A stretch of 35,555 nt of DNA, from NCBI GenBank assembly GCA_003605055.1, contig QZKP01000077.1, forward strand, positions 1-35,555, written 5' to 3'. The notes under the pieces are model-generated. The model was not told where the DNA came from, did no database searches, and saw only the letters and a list, made by a program, of their open reading frames with translations. Positions 17,373 to 26,691 of this stretch are shown one piece after another (the first letter of the stretch is position 1; each line of letters begins with the position of its first letter). This DNA comes from Desulfarculus sp. (GTDB lineage: Bacteria > Desulfobacterota > Desulfarculia > Desulfarculales > Desulfarculaceae). The position numbers were made by a program, and so were the translations under genes.

Positions 17373-17445
17373 TGAACGGGAGAGGAGCGCATCACCATAG
17401 CGCCCGCACGACTTATTATTGGTTTTAGGGCCCCTCTCCCGTTCA
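17373..17445. repeat. 73-bp element with perfect 13-bp inverted repeats between fadN and fadA
   Basis: TGAACGGGAGAGG (17373-17385) and CCTCTCCCGTTCA (17433-17445) are perfectly complementary around a 47-nt centre that is AT-richer than its surroundings. On the minus strand the stem is followed by ATATATTTT, so it may be a leaky terminator or an RNA-processing hairpin setting fadA/fadE levels; it could also be a tiny non-autonomous transposon remnant. No target-site duplication is evident. Confidence 0.65.
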
Positions 17446-17469
17446 TTTCCATAACGCCTGCGCCGCGGC

Positions 17470-19908
<2,439 letters not shown>

Positions 19909-19956
19909 AAAGACAACCTCCTTGAAGGGCCTGCCGGGCTCGTTACGCCCCAGCTA

Positions 19957-19974
19957 TGAATGATATTTCATTCG
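19957..19974 (-). promoter_or_regulatory. FadR-like operator, distal copy
   Basis: TGAATGA-TATT-TCATTCG, an inverted repeat with one mismatch, lies about 49 bp before the fadN start, within the leader. It matches the 18-bp form TGAATGA-N4-TCATTCA known for the TetR-family regulator FadR of Bacillus subtilis, which is released by long-chain acyl-CoA. Confidence 0.65.
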
Positions 19975-20023
19975 TATTTTGGATCGCCGTTTCTGCTCGG
20001 CGGGCGTAGCGGGCCCCAGAAAG

Positions 20024-20041
20024 TGAATGAATTGTCATTCA
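20024..20041 (-). promoter_or_regulatory. FadR-like operator, proximal perfect copy
   Basis: TGAATGA-ATTG-TCATTCA has perfect 7-bp arms. It begins 8 bp downstream of the -10 box at 20050-20055, so a bound repressor would block initiation. The two operators are 67 bp apart, centre to centre. No regulator gene is in the window. Confidence 0.75.
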
Positions 20042-20049
20042 TTAGGGCG

Positions 20050-20078
20050 AAGCTAGCACGGCCCATGAGGGCTGTCAA
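20050..20078 (-). promoter_or_regulatory. promoter of the fad operon
   Basis: On the minus strand a perfect TTGACA (20078-20073), 17-nt spacer and TAGCTT (20055-20050). Transcription would start inside or next to the proximal operator. The 390-bp gap up to the L,D-transpeptidase gene also holds an A9 run near 20101 and the divergent promoter at 20181-20189, but no gene. Confidence 0.65.
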
Positions 20079-20180
20079 ACATTTTTTAGGGACCAGGGGG
20101 CAAAAAAAAATGAGTTTGACCAAACTGAAGTAGGATTCACTTTTAACAATGGTTTTGGGGCATTGCATTCAAACTTTGCA

Positions 20181-20189
20181 TGTGATAAT
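20181..20189 (+). promoter_or_regulatory. extended -10 promoter for the L,D-transpeptidase gene
   Basis: TGTGATAAT, an extended -10 (TGn plus GATAAT), with a TTGCAT at 20163-20168 as a poor, closely spaced -35. It lies about 110 bp before the ATG at 20299. Confidence 0.45.
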
Positions 20190-20298
20190 CTCACCTGAAA
20201 TATGCCCAAGCAGGGGGCGCCCTTTGGGATCGCAGGTAGTCGTGGTGCTTGGACATTTCAGCAGTGGACAGCCAAATCCCCTCCGCAAGGCAAGGGCC

Positions 20299-21723
20299 AT
20301 GTCGCTCAATTTGCTCCGGTCGGGCCTGGTACTGCTGTTAGTTTCTATTCTCGCATTACCTGCTCAGCTTTTCGCGGCCGAGATTCCGCCGACTGCGGTC
20401 AAGCCGGCCCCGGCACCTACCTATCATCCCCTGACGCGTTCTGCCCAGGCCACGCCGGTGGTCTATTGTTATCATGGCGTGGTGCCGGACCCGCGCCTGG
20501 TGGTGGTGGACAAGTCCCGCCAGCGCCTGCTGGTGTTTCAATACCTGGGGCAACTGGGCCTGGAGTATGAGTACCCCTGCGCCAGCGGCGAGCAACAGGG
20601 CAAGAAATCAGTATCGGCCGACAAACGAACCCCGGAGGGGGTCTATTTCATCACCCACCGCTTCAAAGACCGCAAGATCACCATTTTTGGCGACCGGGCC
20701 CTGCACCTGAACTATCCCAACGCCAGCGACCAGACCCAGGGCCGCAAGGGCGACGGCATCTACATCCACGGCAGCAACGTGGACTTCAAGAGCCGCAGCT
20801 CCAATGGCTGCCTGGTGCTGAGCAACCAAGACCTGGCCCGGGTGGAGCCCATGATACGGGAGCAGTCCACCCCGGTGATCCTGGTGGACCGCCTGGACCT
20901 GCCCACCCTGGCCGAGCGGGAGCAGGCCTGCGAGTTCCTGCGCACCCTGGACCTGAGCTTGCTGGCCAGCGGCCAGCCCCGCCTGCCCGACGAGCTGAGC
21001 CTCATAAAGAACCAGGCCAAAGGCGCCGACCTCAAGGCCCTGGCCCAGGACCTGAGCCGGCTGGGCTCTGGCCCGGCGGCCAAGACCGAGGGCCTGGCCC
21101 TGTGGGGCGTGGGCGACCAGTGGGTGCTGGTGCTCCATCAGACCTGGGGCGGGGCGGGAAACCGCAAAAAGGTGGTTTCGGTTAGCCGGCGCTTTTATCT
21201 GGAAGGCCCCACCTACCAAAAACTCCAGGTGGTGCAGCGCCAGTGGGTGGTGGCCGATCTGCCGCAGGCCCGTCTGCTGGCCTCCTGGGCCCCGCCCAAG
21301 CCGGTGGTGGTGGCCGCGCGCAGGGCCCCGGCCCCGGCCGGCGGCCCCGAGCAGCAGATCACAAAGACGCTGGGCCAATGGCTGGCCGCCTGGCAGTCCA
21401 AGCGCCTGCGCCAGTACATGACCTTCTACGCCAAGGATTTCAAGGGCGGCGGCCGGAACTGGCGGCAATGGCGGCGGCACAAGGCTTATCTGAACCGGGT
21501 GTACAAGAAAATCGAGGTCAAGCTCCTGGACCTGCAGATCAAGGTCAGCGGCGGGCGGGCCACGGTCACCTTTGTGCAGGACTATAGCTCTGATCACCAC
21601 CGGGACAAAGGCTACAAGACCATTCACTTGGTGGAGCGCCAGGGCCGCTGGCAGATTCAGCGGGAAGACTGGCGGGCCATCGAGACCGCGCCCGCGAAAC
21701 CAGCCGCACCCCCCCGCTCTTAG
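20299..21723 (+). CDS. L,D-transpeptidase (YkuD domain) with C-terminal Cds6-like domain
   Basis: A 474-residue exported enzyme that links peptidoglycan stem peptides or attaches proteins to them. A signal peptide (about residues 8-28, ending LFAAE) is followed by the YkuD domain (about 60-195): VVDKSRQRLLVF, TPEGVYFITHR, IHGSNVDF and SSNGCLVL with catalytic His157 and Cys171. The C-terminal part (about 350-460) looks like an NTF2-like fold, as in Cds6-type L,D-transpeptidases (QWLAAWQSKRLRQYMTFYAKDF, VTFVQDYSSDH). The ATG at 20299 is chosen for the signal peptide and the AAGG just before it. It heads a likely operon with the membrane protein and bactofilin genes. Confidence 0.9.
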   Translation: MSLNLLRSGLVLLLVSILALPAQLFAAEIPPTAVKPAPAPTYHPLTRSAQATPVVYCYHGVVPDPRLVVVDKSRQRLLVFQYLGQLGLEYEYPCASGEQQGKKSVSADKRTPEGVYFITHRFKDRKITIFGDRALHLNYPNASDQTQGRKGDGIYIHGSNVDFKSRSSNGCLVLSNQDLARVEPMIREQSTPVILVDRLDLPTLAEREQACEFLRTLDLSLLASGQPRLPDELSLIKNQAKGADLKALAQDLSRLGSGPAAKTEGLALWGVGDQWVLVLHQTWGGAGNRKKVVSVSRRFYLEGPTYQKLQVVQRQWVVADLPQARLLASWAPPKPVVVAARRAPAPAGGPEQQITKTLGQWLAAWQSKRLRQYMTFYAKDFKGGGRNWRQWRRHKAYLNRVYKKIEVKLLDLQIKVSGGRATVTFVQDYSSDHHRDKGYKTIHLVERQGRWQIQREDWRAIETAPAKPAAPPRS

Positions 21724-21789
21724 ACAGGCGTTGCGTATCCTGTCCTCAGTGGGCATAATCACTTACTAGGGGTGGGAGGCGTAACACCG

Positions 21790-22716
21790 GTGTGGAAAAA
21801 ATTCAATATTCTTTTGGTCCGCAAGGATGGGCCGGTCCAACCCCTGCAGTTGGGCTCCTGGGCCATCTACGCGCTGCTGGCGCTGCTCTTGTTGGCCCTG
21901 GTCGGCATGGGCGTGGGCGGCTATCTTTTCTACCGCCAACACCTGATCCTGAATAAGCTGCTCAAGGACACCCGGCGCCTGACCCTATCCACCCAGGGCC
22001 TGGAGCGGATGCTCAGCGAACAGGACGGTTGGCCGCGTCCCCGCATGGCCCCACCTCCCTTGGCCTCCCGGCCGGCTCCCGCCCCGACCCCCAAGCCGGC
22101 GGCCAAGCCAGCCCCCAGGCCATCAGCCGCCCCGGCGGCCAAACCGGCGGGCGTGCCCGCCCCTCAGAGCAAAGCAGCCCCCCCCCCCCAGCAGGAACGG
22201 CCTGCGCAGCCCGCCGCCGCCAGCCCGCCGCCCCCGCCGGCCAGCGCCGCTACGGCCAAGGCCGCCCCGCGGCCGGCGGGCGAACAGCGCCCGGAGCCGG
22301 TCCAGGGCGCTGCGGCCCAGGATCTGGAGCCCGAGTCAGACAGCGCCTCCTGGGTGGAAGTCCGCAACGTGCAGCAGAGCAGGTCCGGCGGCTCGCTGGT
22401 GGTGCGCTTCGAGGTGGCCAACAAGCAGGAGCCCCAGGACCAGGCCGATGGCTACCTGTTCCTCATACTGCGGGGGCAGCGGCGGGGCAGCCCCTGGTTG
22501 GAGGCCTGGCCGCCCACGCGCCTGACCCCCTTGGGACGGCCCGAAAACTACAAGCGCGGCGCGCCTTTTTCCGTGCGGCGCTACCGCGCCCTGAAGGCGC
22601 GCTTCGCCATAGCCGACAAGCATCTGGAGCAGTTGGAATTTATAATCTATGACCGGCAGGGCGAACTGGTCTTGGTGCAGCGGCTGCCTATCAGCAGCAA
22701 GCTGCGCAAGCCCTAG
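21790..22716 (+). CDS. one-pass membrane protein with Pro/Ala-rich linker, unknown function
   Basis: A 308-residue protein. A short cytoplasmic part (MWKKFNILLVRKDGPVQ) resembles the N-terminus seen in some M23 peptidases made with bactofilins. It is followed by a transmembrane helix (about 25-48), a short coiled coil, a long Pro/Ala/Lys linker (about 80-180) and a folded C-terminal domain (about 183-308, SWVEVRNVQQ, LVVRFEVANK, IADKHLEQLEFIIYDRQGELVLVQRLP) that looks beta-rich. I choose GTG 21790, with GGGAGG 10 nt before it; GTG 21772 lacks a site. The linker contains a run of twelve C. It probably spans the periplasm next to the wall; its function is unknown. Confidence 0.8.
   Translation: MWKKFNILLVRKDGPVQPLQLGSWAIYALLALLLLALVGMGVGGYLFYRQHLILNKLLKDTRRLTLSTQGLERMLSEQDGWPRPRMAPPPLASRPAPAPTPKPAAKPAPRPSAAPAAKPAGVPAPQSKAAPPPQQERPAQPAAASPPPPPASAATAKAAPRPAGEQRPEPVQGAAAQDLEPESDSASWVEVRNVQQSRSGGSLVVRFEVANKQEPQDQADGYLFLILRGQRRGSPWLEAWPPTRLTPLGRPENYKRGAPFSVRRYRALKARFAIADKHLEQLEFIIYDRQGELVLVQRLPISSKLRKP
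22178..22189 (+). repeat. C12 homopolymer tract inside the membrane-protein gene
   Basis: Twelve consecutive C encode part of the Pro-rich linker (A-P-P-P-Q). Gain or loss of a base would truncate the protein before its C-terminal domain, as in phase-variable genes. The tract could equally be a by-product of the Pro-rich composition. Confidence 0.9.
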
Positions 22717-22739
22717 ACCGCCCGCCAGGAGACCCTACC

Positions 22740-23057
22740 GTGCAGACTAATCCCCTTACCATACTGGCCACCGGCACCTTTTTTCGCGGCGATCTGTTTT
22801 CCCAAGACACCTTGGTGGTGGAGGGCGGCGTGCAGGGGAACGTGGTCGGCGAGCGGGTTATAGTCAAGCCCAGCGGCTGGATTCAGGGCACCCTCACCTG
22901 CCGGGCCTTGTCCATCGAGTTGGGCGGCATCGTGGAGGGACAGGTGCACGTGACCAGCGAGATGGCCCTGCCCAACCCGGCCGAGGCCGAGAAGGCGGCC
23001 CTGGAGCAGCAGGCAATGGGCAATAGGACCCTGGGGCCGCCCCCGGAGAAAACCTAG
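22740..23057 (+). CDS. bactofilin family polymer-forming protein
   Basis: A 105-residue cytoskeletal protein. The core (about residues 8-75) shows the repeated short-strand pattern of a right-handed beta helix: TGTFFRGDLFSQDTLVVEGGVQGNVVGERVIVKPSGWIQG and so on, with regular Gly and Val spacing. Bactofilins polymerise without nucleotide and place wall enzymes at the membrane. The C-terminal 30 residues are a disordered Glu/Ala/Pro tail. GTG start, AGGAG 8 nt before. It follows the membrane protein gene by 23 bp, so the two probably work together, with the L,D-transpeptidase as a possible client. Confidence 0.92.
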   Translation: MQTNPLTILATGTFFRGDLFSQDTLVVEGGVQGNVVGERVIVKPSGWIQGTLTCRALSIELGGIVEGQVHVTSEMALPNPAEAEKAALEQQAMGNRTLGPPPEKT

Positions 23058-23060
23058 ACC

Positions 23061-23423
23061 ATGCTCCACAAGCGGGCCGCCTCCCTGCCCGTGTTCATCG
23101 CCAGCGACGGCTGCCAGCTATCCGAGGTGATCCACCCCCAAAACGACGGCACCACATGGGGCGTCAGCCTGGCCCGGGCCTCGCTGCCGCCGGGGCGGGC
23201 CACCCGGCCCCACGTGCTGGACTTTGCGGAGATATACTACGTGCTGGCCGGCCAGGGAGTGATGCACCTGGAGCAGGAGAGCGCGCCCTTGGGTCCGGAT
23301 TCTTGTCTCTACCTGCCGCCGGGCGCCAGACAGTGGGTGCAAAACACCAGTCCGGATCAGCCGCTGGTGTTTCTGTGCATCTGCCATCCGGCCTATGACC
23401 CGGCTGGCGACCGGCCGGCCTAA
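23061..23423 (+). CDS. cupin domain protein
   Basis: A 120-residue single-domain cupin. The first cupin motif region reads PGRATRPHVLDFAEIYYVLAGQG and the second LGPDSCLYLPPGARQWVQNTS. The usual HxH pair is reduced to one His, with Glu in AEIYYV, and the second-motif His is missing, so metal binding may be weak or absent. Function cannot be told from sequence; relatives bind sugars or act as isomerases. It starts 3 bp after the bactofilin stop, so the two are co-translated, though the ribosome binding site is poor. Confidence 0.85.
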   Translation: MLHKRAASLPVFIASDGCQLSEVIHPQNDGTTWGVSLARASLPPGRATRPHVLDFAEIYYVLAGQGVMHLEQESAPLGPDSCLYLPPGARQWVQNTSPDQPLVFLCICHPAYDPAGDRPA

Positions 23424-23467
23424 ACCAATATGCGGCCCGGTGATGGCGGGGCAGGGGGCCGCGCCCA

Positions 23468-23509
23468 GCCGCCAGGCGGCGGTGCTAAAGGCTGCGCAAC
23501 CGTTGTGCA
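23468..23509 (+). promoter_or_regulatory. two palindromes upstream of the flavodoxin gene, possible operator
   Basis: A hairpin GCCGCC-A-GGCGGC (23468-23480) is followed by TGCGCAA-CCG-TTGTGCA (23493-23509), a 7-bp inverted repeat with one mismatch. The latter has the size and form of MarR- or HxlR-type operators and lies 27 bp before the start codon. No regulator gene is beside it. Confidence 0.4.
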
Positions 23510-23536
23510 AGTTCGTCTAGCCGCGGGGAGTTTGTT

Positions 23537-24019
23537 ATGCCCAAAGTTTTGATCGTCTACTTTTCCCACGGCGGCAACACCCGCAGGATGGCCGAGGCCC
23601 TGGCCCAGAGCGTGCAGGCGGCCGGCTGTGAGGTGAGCCTGCAAAAGGTGGCCCAGACCAGCCTGGATGATCTCAAGGCGGCCGACGGGGTGCTTTTAGG
23701 CTCGCCCTGCTATTTCGGCTGCATGGCCGCGCCCATGAAGGCCTTCATAGACGAGTCCATCAAGCTCTTTGGCAAAGGCGAGCTGGAGGGTAAGCCGGGC
23801 GGGGCCTTTGTCTCCACCGGCGGCATTGGCGGCTGCGGCGAGCTGGCTCTGCTCTCGCTCAACGCGGCTCTTTTGATCCACGGCATGGTGGTGCAGGGCC
23901 TGCGCTCCGGCGGGCACCAGGGGCCCCTGGCCATCGGCGGGCCGGACGAGCGGGTGCTCGAAGAGTGCGACCGCTACGGACGCCAGTTCGCGGTCCTGGT
24001 GCAGCGCCTGGCCGGCTAG
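23537..24019 (+). CDS. flavodoxin-like fold protein (WrbA / NADPH-dependent FMN reductase group)
   Basis: A 160-residue cytoplasmic FMN protein. The start MPKVLIVYFSHGGNTRRMAEALA holds the phosphate-binding loop (residues about 10-16). Next is DGVLLGSPCYFGCMAAPMKAFIDES, where an aromatic residue stacks on the flavin, and GGAFVSTGGIGGCGE, typical of the quinone reductase-like flavodoxins. It probably moves electrons from NAD(P)H to a quinone or other acceptor. GGGGAG lies 6 nt before the ATG. A palindromic site upstream suggests it is regulated. Confidence 0.9.
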   Translation: MPKVLIVYFSHGGNTRRMAEALAQSVQAAGCEVSLQKVAQTSLDDLKAADGVLLGSPCYFGCMAAPMKAFIDESIKLFGKGELEGKPGGAFVSTGGIGGCGELALLSLNAALLIHGMVVQGLRSGGHQGPLAIGGPDERVLEECDRYGRQFAVLVQRLAG

Positions 24020-24022
24020 CCC

Positions 24023-25129
24023 TTGTCAACGGGCGCTGCACAGCCCTTGTGCCTGCTGGCCGCGGGCCTGGCCGGGGCCGGAGGTTTTTCCGGCCCCGCC
24101 GCGGTGCTGGTGGACCGTGGCCGGGTGCGGGCCCTGGGTCAGGAGGCCCTGCAGGCCGGGGCGCCGCGGCGGGAGTTGGCCGGCCTGTGGCTTTCCCCTG
24201 CGCCCCTGGACGCCCACGTACACCTGCACCTGGGCGGGACGCCCGCGGCCAACCTGGCCGCCAGCCGGGCCGCGGGCCTGGCCGCGGTGCGGGACCTGGG
24301 CCACCAGCCCAGGCTGGAGACGCCGCGGGGAGAGAATCAGCAGCCGCCGCTGGTGCAGGCTGCGGGCCCGGGCCTGGGCGCACAGGGCCCGGGCGGCTCC
24401 TGGTTGGCCCAGGGCCTGCGCGGACCGCAGGCCTTTGCCCAGGCCGTGGCAACGCGGGCCCAGGCCCGGGCCGGGGTGATCAAGCTGTTCGCCAGCGGGC
24501 TGCTGGACTTCGCGCGGCCGGGACAGGTGCTGCACCCCCTGACCCTGGGCCGGGAGGAGATGCGGGCCGCGGTGGCAGAGGCGGGCCGGGCCGGGCTCAG
24601 GGTCACGGCCCACGCCAGCGGCGAGCAGGCGGTGCGGGCGGCCCTGGCCTGCGGGGTGCAGGGAGTGGAGCACGGCTTTTTCCTGGGCCGGGAGACCCTG
24701 CAGGAGATGGCCGCCCGCGGCGTGAGCTGGTCGCCCACCCTGGCCGCGGTACAGGCCCATATTCGGGATACGGAAGGTCGCTACGACCAGGCCCAGCGCG
24801 GGCGGCTGCAGGAGATCGCCCGCCGGCAGGCCGCCCAGATCAGGCTGGGGGCCGCGCTGGGGGTCAGGCTGGTCTTGGGCAGCGACGCCGGCTCCTATGG
24901 CCTGCCCCACGGCCAGGCAGCCTTTTTGGAGATGGCCGCCTGGCTGCAGGTGGGGGTGGCGCCGGAGCTGGTGTTCCGGGCGGCCACCAGCCGGCCGGCC
25001 CGGGCCCTGGGCCTGGAGAGCGAACTGGGCGGCATCTTCCCGGGCGCGCGGGCCTGGCTGCTGGCTTGCCACGGCGACCCCCGGCAGGACCCGCTGCACC
25101 TGACCCGGCCGGCCTGGCGCAGCTTTTAA
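24023..25129 (+). CDS. amidohydrolase family protein (imidazolonepropionase / dipeptidase-like)
   Basis: A 368-residue metal-dependent hydrolase with a TIM-barrel fold. Ligand positions are all present: His65 and His67 in DAHVHLH, Lys154 in VIKLFASG (the carboxylated bridging Lys), His197 in TAHASG, His217 in GVEHGFF and Asp288 in GSDAGS. A small N-terminal beta segment (AAVLVDRGRVRALG) belongs to the flanking sandwich. The substrate is unknown; the pattern fits the imidazolonepropionase-like/prolidase-like group. It starts at TTG 24023, or possibly TTG 24047; no good ribosome binding site is seen, suggesting coupling with the flavodoxin gene that ends 3 bp before. Confidence 0.85.
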   Translation: MSTGAAQPLCLLAAGLAGAGGFSGPAAVLVDRGRVRALGQEALQAGAPRRELAGLWLSPAPLDAHVHLHLGGTPAANLAASRAAGLAAVRDLGHQPRLETPRGENQQPPLVQAAGPGLGAQGPGGSWLAQGLRGPQAFAQAVATRAQARAGVIKLFASGLLDFARPGQVLHPLTLGREEMRAAVAEAGRAGLRVTAHASGEQAVRAALACGVQGVEHGFFLGRETLQEMAARGVSWSPTLAAVQAHIRDTEGRYDQAQRGRLQEIARRQAAQIRLGAALGVRLVLGSDAGSYGLPHGQAAFLEMAAWLQVGVAPELVFRAATSRPARALGLESELGGIFPGARAWLLACHGDPRQDPLHLTRPAWRSF

Positions 25130-25139
25130 TTTTGGAGGC

Positions 25140-25790
25140 TCAGGACAGCAGGTGGCGCAGGCGGGGGGGATAGTAGAATACGTAATCCCGGGACAGGATT
25201 TGATATCGCTCCTGGGACAGGGCCTGGATGGTTTCCAGGAACTCGCGCAGAGTGGCCAGGGAGGCCACGGTGCGCTCAAAGCGGCGGGGGTCGGCCGCGT
25301 CCTGGTTGACGGGCGGGATGAAGCGGCTCTCTCCACCCCGCCAGCGCAGGGAAAGCTGGGCCGAGAGCCTCTCCACCTCCTGGTACACCCGCCGGATCAG
25401 GTCGCTGCGCAGCACCGGGGAGGGCGCGTTGAGCAGGGCTTCCAGCAGGGCGGCCAGATAGCAGACCCGGGCCTGGGCCTGGGCGTCGGCCCGGTGGCGC
25501 AGCAGGGCCAGGGCCGTGTCCTGCAGGCCGCCCTCCAGGCTGAAGTGGGGCGGCATCTGGGCCGAGGGGTCGCGGCCGGCGCGCAGGCAGTCGGCGCGAA
25601 AGTCCTCATACACCGCGGCCGCGCCCACATGGGCCTGGATGACGCGGCTGACGCGCCAGGGGCCCCAGCGCAGGCGCATGGGCTGGTCGGTGATAACATG
25701 CTCGCGGCCGGGGCCGCCGGGAAATGCGATGACTCGATCCAAGTAGCAAACCTCGCCCGGGTTGCGGGCCGGAAAAAGGACGGCTGCCAT
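25140..25790 (-). CDS. protein of unknown function, start overlaps the mltB start
   Basis: A 216-residue protein I do not recognise. No signal peptide or clear membrane segment is seen. It begins AAVLFPARNPGEVCYLDRVIAF, has a central region with many Arg and Ala (about 70-150) that looks helical, and ends in YYPPRLRHLLS. Codon use matches the real genes. The ATG (25790-25788) overlaps the plus-strand mltB ATG (25789-25791) by 2 bp, so the two divergent genes share a start site and their promoters must lie inside each other. GGTGG is the only nearby ribosome-binding candidate; an upstream TTG at 25808 is a less likely start. It is convergent with the amidohydrolase gene, 10 bp apart. Confidence 0.7.
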   Translation of the reverse strand: MAAVLFPARNPGEVCYLDRVIAFPGGPGREHVITDQPMRLRWGPWRVSRVIQAHVGAAAVYEDFRADCLRAGRDPSAQMPPHFSLEGGLQDTALALLRHRADAQAQARVCYLAALLEALLNAPSPVLRSDLIRRVYQEVERLSAQLSLRWRGGESRFIPPVNQDAADPRRFERTVASLATLREFLETIQALSQERYQILSRDYVFYYPPRLRHLLS

Positions 25791-26691
25791 GAGCCACCAG
25801 ACTAACAAAAGCCTCCGTCCAGGGAAACATTTTTGGGCGCTATCGCTGGCCGTGTGCCTGGCGCTGTCTCTGACTCTGGCGCCCCCGGCCGCGCCGGCCG
25901 CCCAGTCCGACCGGGTGTTCGAGCCCTTGCGCGACCTGCTCCTGCAGCAGGGCCTGGCGCAGGCCGAGGTGGAGCGCCTGTTGGCCGCGCCCCAGCTCAA
26001 GTTCGAGGACGCCCTGATGGCCCGCATGCTCTCGGTGCCTGAGAGCCGCCTGAACTACGGCCAGTTCCTGGGCAGGCAGGCCCTGCAGAGCGCCCGGCGC
26101 TTCATGGACAAGCACGCCGCCACGCTGAAGCAGACCCAGCGCCGCACCGGAGTGCCGCCCGCGGTGGTGGTGGCCATCCTGACCGTGGAGAGCCGTCTGG
26201 GCTCCTACACCGGCAAGCACCGGGTGCTGAACATGTTGGCCTCCCAGGCGGTGCTGGACACGCCCGCGGCCCAAGAGCGCCTGGCCCGGCGCTGGCCCGC
26301 CAAGCGGCGGCATCAGCTCCAAGAGGAGGGCACGCAGCAGCGCCTGACCCGCCGCGCCCGTTGGGCCCGCCAGGAGCTGGCGGCCCTGCTGCGTCTGGCC
26401 CAGAAGCAGAAGGTATCGCCTTGGCAGTACCGGGGCTCTTTGGCCGGCGCCCTGGGCATGGCCCAGTTCATGCCCTCCTCTGCCTTGGCCTACGGCGTGG
26501 ACGGCGACGCCGACGGCGTGCTCAACCTGGACCGGCCCGCGGACGCCATCCACTCGGTGGCCAATTACCTGAAGCTCCACGGCTGGCGGCCCGGAATCAG
26601 CCACAGGGCCCAGATGCGCGTGATCCTCGCCTACAACCGCAGCGACCCCTACGCCCGGACCGTGCTGGAGTTGGCCCGGAGGCTTTCGTGA
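25789..26691 (+). CDS. mltB: lytic murein transglycosylase, MltB family
   Basis: A 300-residue exported enzyme that cleaves the glycan strands of peptidoglycan, leaving 1,6-anhydro ends. A signal peptide (about 14-38, ending PAAQS) has no lipobox Cys, so it is secreted, unlike E. coli MltB. The catalytic Glu134 lies in ILTVESRLGSYTGKHRVLN, and YRGSLAGALGMAQFMPSSALAYGVDGDADGVLNLDRPADAIHSVANYL is the family signature (split here only by reading). The ATG at 25789 has AAGGA 8 nt before it. Its stop overlaps the addB start by 4 nt, tying wall cutting and DNA repair genes into one operon. Confidence 0.92.
   Translation: MSHQTNKSLRPGKHFWALSLAVCLALSLTLAPPAAPAAQSDRVFEPLRDLLLQQGLAQAEVERLLAAPQLKFEDALMARMLSVPESRLNYGQFLGRQALQSARRFMDKHAATLKQTQRRTGVPPAVVVAILTVESRLGSYTGKHRVLNMLASQAVLDTPAAQERLARRWPAKRRHQLQEEGTQQRLTRRARWARQELAALLRLAQKQKVSPWQYRGSLAGALGMAQFMPSSALAYGVDGDADGVLNLDRPADAIHSVANYLKLHGWRPGISHRAQMRVILAYNRSDPYARTVLELARRLS

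Noticed and set aside
20150..20180. Possible sigma54 promoter (TGGGGCATTGCAT)
   Set aside because: The spacing between GG and GC does not match the -24/-12 rule.
26361..26687. Upstream extension of addB into mltB
   Set aside because: The region is coding for MltB in another frame, and GTG 26688 has an ideal ribosome binding site.
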